The position numbers and the translations under genes are program-made. From Bradyrhizobium iriomotense (GTDB lineage Bacteria; Pseudomonadota; Alphaproteobacteria; Rhizobiales; Xanthobacteraceae): a stretch of 52,727 bases of DNA. Position 1 is the stretch's first letter, and each line of letters starts with the position of its first letter. The notes under the pieces were generated by a model. The model was given only the letters and a program-made list of their open reading frames with translations, made no database searches and was not told the origin of the DNA. The stretch lies in the NCBI RefSeq assembly GCF_018130765.1, contig NZ_JAFCJZ010000012.1, positions 205,001-257,727 on the forward strand. Direction: 5' to 3'. Shown here piece after piece: positions 46,704 to 52,727 of the stretch.

Positions 46704-48311
46704 GTGCTAGCCAATTTGCCCGCCCGTCTCTGTTCGCTCCTGCTCTCGTTGTTTCTGATTGCGTTCGCACTGCCGGCCTTTGCGGGGCCGTTCGAGGATG
46801 CGGTCGCCAAGTTCGCCAACGACGATTTTTCCGACACCGAGGAAGCGGTCGGCGTGATCGCGAGCAGCGGCAACAAGCTGGCCTTTCCCATCATCAGCGC
46901 GCTCCAGGACGGCCGTCTGATGGCCGATCCGGACAGCAAGAAGGTTTACGTCACCGGTACCGACGGCAAGTCGATCGACGCCGCGACCGGCGAGGCCGTC
47001 ACCAGCGTTCCCGACAGTGCGAGCGCGGTCCGCCTCAACAACCGCCTGCGCCGCAGCGTCGATGCCGCGCTCGGCAGCCTGACCCTGCAGTCGCCGGACG
47101 TCGGAACGCGCCTGCAGGCCGCGCAATCCGTCTTCAAGTCGCACGAGGAAACCGCGCTCGAGGCGGTCGATGCGGCGCTCGCCAAGGAAAGCAACAAGTC
47201 GGTCAAGACGGCGCTCGGCGAAGCCCGTGCGGCGATCCTGCTGTTCAAGCCCGATGCCACGGAGGTCGAGAAGCTCGAGGCCGTCGCCACCCTCAAGGCG
47301 CGCGGCGACCAGGAGGCGATGGCGCTGCTCACCGGCATGGGCGACCAGCCGGCCTCGGTGACCAAGGCTGCAGCCAGTGCAATCAGCTCGATCCAGTCTT
47401 CGCTCGCAGTCTGGTCCACGGTGCAGAACGCCTGGTACGGGCTTTCGCTCGGCTCGGTGCTGCTGCTCGCCGCGATCGGGCTTGCCATCACCTTCGGCGT
47501 GATGGGCGTCATCAACATGGCCCATGGCGAGATGGTGATGATCGGGGCCTACACTACCTTCGTGGTGCAGGAGGTGATCCGCACCCGCTATCCCGGCCTG
47601 TTCGACTATTCGCTGCTGATCGCCGTGCCGCTCGCCTTCCTCGTCGCCGGCGCGATCGGCGTGCTGATCGAGCGCAGCATCATCCGCTTTCTCTATGGAC
47701 GTCCGCTGGAGACGCTGCTGGCGACCTGGGGCCTGTCGCTGGTGCTGCAGCAGGCGGTGCGCACCATGTTCGGCCCGACCAACCGCGAAGTCGGCAATCC
47801 CTCCTGGATGAGCGGCGCGTTCGAGCTCGGCCAGATCACCATCACCTATAACCGGCTGTGGATCCTCTGCTTCACGCTGGCCGTGTTCGCGATCCTGCTG
47901 GCGATGCTGCGCTACACCGCGCTCGGCCTCGAGATGCGCGCGGTGACTCAGAACCGCCGTATGGCGGCCTCGATGGGCATCGCCACCTCGCGCGTCGACG
48001 CGCTGACCTTCGGCCTCGGCTCGGGCATTGCCGGCATCGCCGGCGTGGCGCTGTCGCAGATCGACAATGTCAGCCCCAATCTCGGCCAGAGCTACATCAT
48101 CGACAGTTTCATGGTCGTCGTGTTCGGCGGGGTCGGCAATCTCTGGGGCACGCTGGTCGGCGCCTTCACGCTCGGCATCGCCAATAAGTTCCTGGAGCCG
48201 GTCGCCGGCGCCGTGCTCGGCAAGATCGCGATCCTGGTTCTCATCATCCTGTTCATTCAAAAGCGGCCGCGCGGCCTGTTCGCGCTCAAGGGCCGTGCGG
48301 TGGAAGCATGA
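46704..48311 (+). CDS. urtB: Urea ABC transporter permease UrtB
   Basis: A 535-residue permease. A signal peptide (LCSLLLSLFLIAFALPAFAG) and a ~220-residue exported helical domain, both usual for UrtB, precede the LivH-type membrane domain (LGSGIAGIAGVALSQIDNVS, MVVVFGGVGNLWGTLVGAFT). I chose GTG 46704 because the signal peptide follows; an in-frame TTG at 46638 lies before the stem-loop and is unlikely. The stop overlaps the urtC start by four bases. Confidence 0.95.
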   Translation: MLANLPARLCSLLLSLFLIAFALPAFAGPFEDAVAKFANDDFSDTEEAVGVIASSGNKLAFPIISALQDGRLMADPDSKKVYVTGTDGKSIDAATGEAVTSVPDSASAVRLNNRLRRSVDAALGSLTLQSPDVGTRLQAAQSVFKSHEETALEAVDAALAKESNKSVKTALGEARAAILLFKPDATEVEKLEAVATLKARGDQEAMALLTGMGDQPASVTKAAASAISSIQSSLAVWSTVQNAWYGLSLGSVLLLAAIGLAITFGVMGVINMAHGEMVMIGAYTTFVVQEVIRTRYPGLFDYSLLIAVPLAFLVAGAIGVLIERSIIRFLYGRPLETLLATWGLSLVLQQAVRTMFGPTNREVGNPSWMSGAFELGQITITYNRLWILCFTLAVFAILLAMLRYTALGLEMRAVTQNRRMAASMGIATSRVDALTFGLGSGIAGIAGVALSQIDNVSPNLGQSYIIDSFMVVVFGGVGNLWGTLVGAFTLGIANKFLEPVAGAVLGKIAILVLIILFIQKRPRGLFALKGRAVEA

Positions 48312-49474
48312 CCCCTCACATGCTGACGCGATCGCTGGACCGCGGCGCGACGATCTTCCTGCTAGTTGTCGCCGCGCTGGGCGTGCTGATCCCGCTGTCC
48401 AACCTGCTGCTGCCCGCCGGCTCGTTCCTGCATGTGCCGACCTATCTGGTTGCGCTCTGGGGCAAATATGTCTGCTACGCGATCCTGGCGCTCGCGATCG
48501 ACCTGATCTGGGGCTATTGCGGCATCCTCTCGCTCGGCCACGGTGCCTTCTTCGCGCTCGGCGGCTACGCCATGGGCATGTACCTGATGCGGCAGATCGG
48601 CACCCGCGGCGTTTACGGCAACCCGATCCTGCCCGACTTCATGGTGTTCCTGAATTGGCAGAAGCTGCCCTGGTACTGGTACGGCTTCGACATGTTCTGG
48701 TTCGCGGCGCTGATGGTGTTGTTCGTGCCGGGCCTGCTCGCCTTCTGCTTCGGCTGGCTCGCGTTCCGATCCCGCGTCACCGGCGTCTATCTGTCGATCA
48801 TCACGCAGGCGATGACCTATGCGCTGCTGCTTGCCTTCTTCCGCAACGATTTCGGCTTCGGCGGCAATAACGGCCTGACCGACTTCAAGGACATCCTCGG
48901 CTTCAACGTGCAGGCGGAAGGGACCCGTGCCGCGCTGTTCGCGCTGAGTTGCCTGGCGCTGATCGTCGGCTTCCTGATCTGCCGCGCCATCGTCTCCTCC
49001 AAGCTCGGCAAGGTGCTGATCGCCGTGCGTGACGCAGAATCGCGCACGCGCTTCCTCGGCTACCGCGTCGAGTCCTACAAGCTGTTCGTGTTCACGGTGT
49101 CGGCCTGCATGGCCGGTGTCGCCGGCGCGCTCTACGTGCCGCAGGTCGGCATCATCAACCCCTCCGAGTTCGCGCCGGGCAATTCGATCGAGGCGGTGAT
49201 CTGGGTGGCGGTCGGCGGCCGCGGTACGCTGGTCGGCGCCGCGCTCGGCGCTGTCGTCGTCAACTACGCCAAGACGTTCTTCACCTCGGGCGTGCTGGCG
49301 CCGTATTGGCTGTTCATGCTGGGCGCATTGTTCATCCTGGTGACGCTGCTGCTACCCAAGGGCATCGTCGGCACCTTCAATGCCTGGTGGGCTTCGGCGA
49401 AGGAAAAACGCACCGCGGCTTCGGTGAGCGCGGCGGCCGAAGATGGCGTCACCGAACCCAAGATGGCGGAGTAG
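48308..49474 (+). CDS. urtC: Urea ABC transporter permease UrtC
   Basis: A 388-residue LivM-type permease with about ten membrane spans. Family features include IDLIWGYCGILSLGHGAFFA, VTGVYLSIITQAMTYALLL and VGGRGTLVGAALGAVVVNYA. It forms the urea channel with UrtB. The ATG overlaps the urtB stop (ATGA), and urtD follows after five bases. Confidence 0.95.
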   Translation: MTPHMLTRSLDRGATIFLLVVAALGVLIPLSNLLLPAGSFLHVPTYLVALWGKYVCYAILALAIDLIWGYCGILSLGHGAFFALGGYAMGMYLMRQIGTRGVYGNPILPDFMVFLNWQKLPWYWYGFDMFWFAALMVLFVPGLLAFCFGWLAFRSRVTGVYLSIITQAMTYALLLAFFRNDFGFGGNNGLTDFKDILGFNVQAEGTRAALFALSCLALIVGFLICRAIVSSKLGKVLIAVRDAESRTRFLGYRVESYKLFVFTVSACMAGVAGALYVPQVGIINPSEFAPGNSIEAVIWVAVGGRGTLVGAALGAVVVNYAKTFFTSGVLAPYWLFMLGALFILVTLLLPKGIVGTFNAWWASAKEKRTAASVSAAAEDGVTEPKMAE

Positions 49475-49479
49475 GCGCA

Positions 49480-50241
49480 ATGAACGTCATGGACACCCGC
49501 GCGACCTCCGCAATGCTTTACCTGGACGGTGTGCACGTCTCTTTCGACGGCTTCCACGCCATCAACAATTTGTCGCTGACGCTCGAGCCCGGCGAGATGC
49601 GCGCCATCATCGGCCCGAACGGCGCGGGCAAGACCACGATGATGGATATCATCACCGGCAAGACCAAGCCCGATGAGGGCACGGTGCTGTTCGACGGCGT
49701 CACCGACCTGACGCGCCTCGACGAGACCCGCATCGCCGAGCTCGGCATCGGCCGCAAATTCCAGAAGCCGACCGTGTTCGAGAGCCAGACCGTGCAGGAC
49801 AATCTGCTGCTGGCGCTGAATGTCGACCACTCGGTCCGCGGCACCCTGTTCTGGAGCGGCAGCAAGGCAGAGTCCGAGCGCATCGACAAGGTGCTGGAGA
49901 CGATCCGTCTCACCGAGGCCCGCAACCGCCTCGCCGGCAGCCTCAGCCATGGCCAGAAGCAGTGGCTCGAGATCGGCATGCTGCTGGCGCAGGATCCGAA
50001 GCTGCTGCTCGTCGACGAGCCCGTCGCCGGCATGACCGATGTCGAGACGCATCTCACCGCCGAGCTGCTGAAGGAGATCAACAAGACCCACACCGTCATG
50101 GTGGTCGAGCACGATATGACGTTCGTGCGCGAACTCGGCGTCAAGGTCACCTGCCTGCATGAAGGCGCGGTGCTCGCGGAAGGTACCATCGACCAGGTCT
50201 CGTCCAACGAGCGGGTCATCGAAGTCTATCTGGGACGCTGA
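49480..50241 (+). CDS. urtD: Urea ABC transporter ATPase UrtD
   Basis: A 253-residue LivG-type ATPase. Walker A is GPNGAGKTT, the signature is the UrtD-typical LSHGQKQWLEIGM, and Walker B is LLLVDEPVAGM. It energises UrtBC together with UrtE. I chose ATG 49480, six bases after the urtC stop; the longer open frame ahead of it overlaps urtC. Confidence 0.95.
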   Translation: MNVMDTRATSAMLYLDGVHVSFDGFHAINNLSLTLEPGEMRAIIGPNGAGKTTMMDIITGKTKPDEGTVLFDGVTDLTRLDETRIAELGIGRKFQKPTVFESQTVQDNLLLALNVDHSVRGTLFWSGSKAESERIDKVLETIRLTEARNRLAGSLSHGQKQWLEIGMLLAQDPKLLLVDEPVAGMTDVETHLTAELLKEINKTHTVMVVEHDMTFVRELGVKVTCLHEGAVLAEGTIDQVSSNERVIEVYLGR

Positions 50242-50244
50242 GCG

Positions 50245-50940
50245 ATGCTTGAGGTCAAGGACATCAACCTGTTCTACGGCGCGGCGCAGGCGCTGCGCGG
50301 CGTCTCGATCTCGGCCGAGCCCGGCAAGGTGACCTGCGTGCTCGGGCGCAACGGCGTCGGCAAGACCTCGCTGCTGCGCGCCATGGTCGGGCAATACCCG
50401 ATCTCCTCCGGCGCGATCGTGTTCGACGGCAACGACATCACGGGCCTCAAGCCCTATGAGCGGGCGCGCAAGGGCATCGGCTTCGTGCCGCAGGGCCGCG
50501 AGATCTTCCCGCTGCTGACGGTCGAGGAGAACCTCAAGACCGGCTTCGGCCCGCTCAAGCGCGAGGACAAGCACATTCCGGACGACGTCTTCTCGCTGTT
50601 TCCGGTGCTGCAGTCCATGCTTGGCCGGCGCGGCGGCGACCTCTCCGGCGGCCAGCAGCAGCAGCTCGCGATCGGCCGCGCGCTGGTGATGCGGCCGAAG
50701 CTGCTTCTGCTCGACGAGCCGACCGAGGGTATCCAGCCCTCGATCATCAAGGATATCGGCCGCGCCATCTCGTACCTGCGCAACCTCGGCAACATCGCCA
50801 TCGTGCTGGTCGAACAATATCTCGACTTTGCCTGCGAACTCGGCGACAGTTTCGCGGTGATGGATCGCGGCGCGGTGAAATTCACCTGCGACCGCACCAA
50901 TCTCGACGCGAGCGAGATCAGCCGCCAGATGGCGCTGTAA
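50245..50940 (+). CDS. urtE: Urea ABC transporter ATPase UrtE
   Basis: A 231-residue LivF-type ATPase. It contains Walker A LGRNGVGKTS, signature LSGGQQQQLAIGRAL and Walker B LLLLDEPTEGIQPS, the last being characteristic of UrtE. It starts three bases after urtD and ends 36 bases before ureD, which ties transport to urease in one transcript. Confidence 0.95.
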   Translation: MLEVKDINLFYGAAQALRGVSISAEPGKVTCVLGRNGVGKTSLLRAMVGQYPISSGAIVFDGNDITGLKPYERARKGIGFVPQGREIFPLLTVEENLKTGFGPLKREDKHIPDDVFSLFPVLQSMLGRRGGDLSGGQQQQLAIGRALVMRPKLLLLDEPTEGIQPSIIKDIGRAISYLRNLGNIAIVLVEQYLDFACELGDSFAVMDRGAVKFTCDRTNLDASEISRQMAL

Positions 50941-50976
50941 GCCGCAAAATCCTGCCGCGACCGGCTGGGGAGACGG

Positions 50977-51807
<831 letters not shown>

Positions 51808-51844
51808 CTGGCTGAATTGACGTGTTGAACGGAAGAGATTTCGC

Positions 51845-52147
51845 ATGAACCTGTCTCCCCGCGAAAAGGACAAGCTTCTGATCTCGATGGCGGCGATCGT
51901 GGCGCGCCGCAGGCTGGACCGAGGCGTCAAGCTCAACCATCCCGAGGCGATCGCGATCATCTCCGACTTCATCCTCGAGGGTGCCCGCGATGGCCGCACC
52001 GTCGCCGAGTTGATGCAATCCGGCGCGCAGGTTCTGACCCGCGACCAGGTGATGCCTGGAATCCCCGAGATGATCCACGATATCCAGGTCGAGGCGACCT
52101 TTCCCGACGGCACCAAGCTCGTCACCGTGCACCAGCCGATCAGGTAA
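51845..52147 (+). CDS. ureA: Urease gamma subunit
   Basis: A 100-residue protein matching the full UreA length, the smallest subunit of nickel urease. It begins MNLSPREKDKLLISMAAIVA and contains the LNHPEAIAIISDFILEGARD segment and QVMPGIPEMIHDIQVEATFP near the C-terminus. It lies 37 bases after ureD; a dispersed repeat separates it from ureB. Confidence 0.97.
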   Translation: MNLSPREKDKLLISMAAIVARRRLDRGVKLNHPEAIAIISDFILEGARDGRTVAELMQSGAQVLTRDQVMPGIPEMIHDIQVEATFPDGTKLVTVHQPIR

Positions 52148-52154
52148 ACACACG

Positions 52155-52249
52155 CGTCATTCCGGGGCGCCCGCAGGGCGAACCCGGAATCCAGAGGTTT
52201 TTTGGTTTCGAGATTCCGGCCTTCTCGCTGCGCGAGCCCCGGAATGACG
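52155..52249. repeat. Nested inverted repeat between ureA and ureB
   Basis: CGTCATTCCGGGGC (52155-52168) and GCCCCGGAATGACG (52236-52249) are exact reverse complements; an inner pair (GGAATC near 52186 and GATTCC near 52212) nests within. The element fills most of the 113-bp gap and ends just before the ureB ribosome-binding site (GGAGGA, 52250-52256). It is of the dispersed CGTCATTCCGGGGC type. Confidence 0.8.
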
Positions 52250-52260
52250 AGGAGGATAGA

Positions 52261-52566
52261 ATGATCCCCGGCGAACTCTTCATCCAGGACGGCGAGATCG
52301 AGCTCAATGCCGGCCGCAAGACGGTGACGCTGACGGTCGCCAACACCGGCGACCGCCCGATCCAGGTCGGCTCGCACTACCATTTCTTCGAGACCAATCC
52401 CGCGCTGAAGTTCGATCGCAAGAAGTCCCGCGGCATGCGCCTCGACATCGCCGCCGGCACCGCCGTCCGCTTCGAGCCCGGCCAGACCCGCGACGTCCAG
52501 CTCGTCGCGCTGGCGGGGAAGAAGACGATTTACGGCTTCCGCGGCGACGTGATGGGGAAGCTGTGA
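52261..52566 (+). CDS. ureB: Urease beta subunit
   Basis: A 101-residue protein matching UreB (MIPGELFIQDGEIELNAGRK, GDRPIQVGSHYHFFETNPAL, RFEPGQTRDVQLVALAGKKT, YGFRGDVMGKL). It combines with UreA and UreC in urease. A GGAGGA site about five bases before ATG 52261 supports the start. The remaining 161 bases to the window edge show no gene; ureC presumably lies beyond. Confidence 0.97.
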   Translation: MIPGELFIQDGEIELNAGRKTVTLTVANTGDRPIQVGSHYHFFETNPALKFDRKKSRGMRLDIAAGTAVRFEPGQTRDVQLVALAGKKTIYGFRGDVMGKL

Positions 52567-52644
52567 GTGCAATGAGGGTGAGCGCAGCGCGACGCGATTG
52601 AGGCGAGTGCAGTGGTCCATAGTGAGGTGAGCACGCCGGTCAGG

Positions 52645-52673
52645 CTCCCTCCCCCCTTGCGGGGTAGGGGAAT
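52645..52673. repeat. Partial GC-rich intergenic repeat
   Basis: CTCCCTCCCCCCTTGCGGGG followed by TAGGGG resembles one arm of the repeats at 827-980 and 6484-6534. It lies after ureB near the window edge. Confidence 0.4.
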
Positions 52674-52727
52674 CGCATTTGGCAGTAGAGGGGTGTTGCC
52701 AGACGGTTGGAACTGGATTCTTTGGGT

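Noticed and set aside
46707..48260. A 517-codon minus-strand frame over urtB
   Set aside because: Antisense to urtB and composed of His/Asp/Arg/Gln-rich sequence; rejected as a shadow.

Overview
This 52.7-kb window is chromosomal DNA of a high-G+C alphaproteobacterium, most likely Bradyrhizobium or a close relative (Nitrobacteraceae). The reasons are a 184-residue membrane-anchored cytochrome c of the CycM type beside kdsB and pheA, a Caulobacter/rhizobial-style cpa/tad pilus locus, a urtABCDE-ureDAB nitrogen cluster, and many palindromic intergenic repeats of the kind common in this family. This assignment is by recognition; no search was run. I see no rRNA, tRNA, CRISPR array, transposase or integrase.

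Layout. (1) 1-6.8 kb: SDR oxidoreductase, glycerol kinase, a GNAT acetyltransferase, an AT-richer orphan P-loop ATPase preceded by a degenerate copy of the glpK 3' end, a small secreted protein and a GST-like protein. (2) 6.8-11.6 kb: metF-metH, the methyl branch of methionine synthesis, with a perfect 16-bp hairpin in the leader. (3) 12-15.6 kb: a luciferase-like flavin oxidoreductase, prephenate dehydratase, kdsB and cycM. (4) 15.8-23.5 kb: a peptide/microcin C-type ABC importer operon with two tandem Tat-type binding proteins followed by yejB, yejE and yejF. (5) 23.6-27.4 kb: small proteins, an NlpC/P60 protein and an M17 aminopeptidase. (6) 27.7-42.3 kb: a calcineurin-like phosphoesterase with a long unassigned C-terminus, then a Tad/Flp pilus region (tadD; cpaBCDEF-tadB-tadC; cpaA; a 48-residue membrane peptide; flp pilin; a stand-alone secretin N-domain protein; two TadE-like pseudopilins), interrupted by a fatty acid hydroxylase-family gene. 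(7) 42.4-44.8 kb: a cold-shock/RNA-handling group (csp, a tailed IF-1, a DEAD-box helicase). (8) 45-52.7 kb: urtABCDE followed by ureD, ureA and ureB, behind a sigma-54-type promoter; ureC presumably lies beyond the right edge.

How the genes work together. The Tad genes supply pilin, prepilin peptidase, periplasmic and secretin parts, localisation ATPase, motor ATPase, inner-membrane platform, pilotin-like TPR lipoprotein and minor pilins. A TTAA-N7-TTAAC element upstream of the TadE pair and a TTAACCAT half-site upstream of cpaB suggest cell-cycle (CtrA) control. The Urt transporter imports urea that urease hydrolyses, consistent with one nitrogen-starvation-controlled unit.

Most genes are ordinary housekeeping or accessory functions. 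The least explained items are the low-G+C ATPase with the glpK tail duplication, the metF leader hairpin, the phosphoesterase C-terminus, the stand-alone secretin domain and the 48-residue peptide in the tad locus. I found no convincing multi-gene system of a wholly new type.
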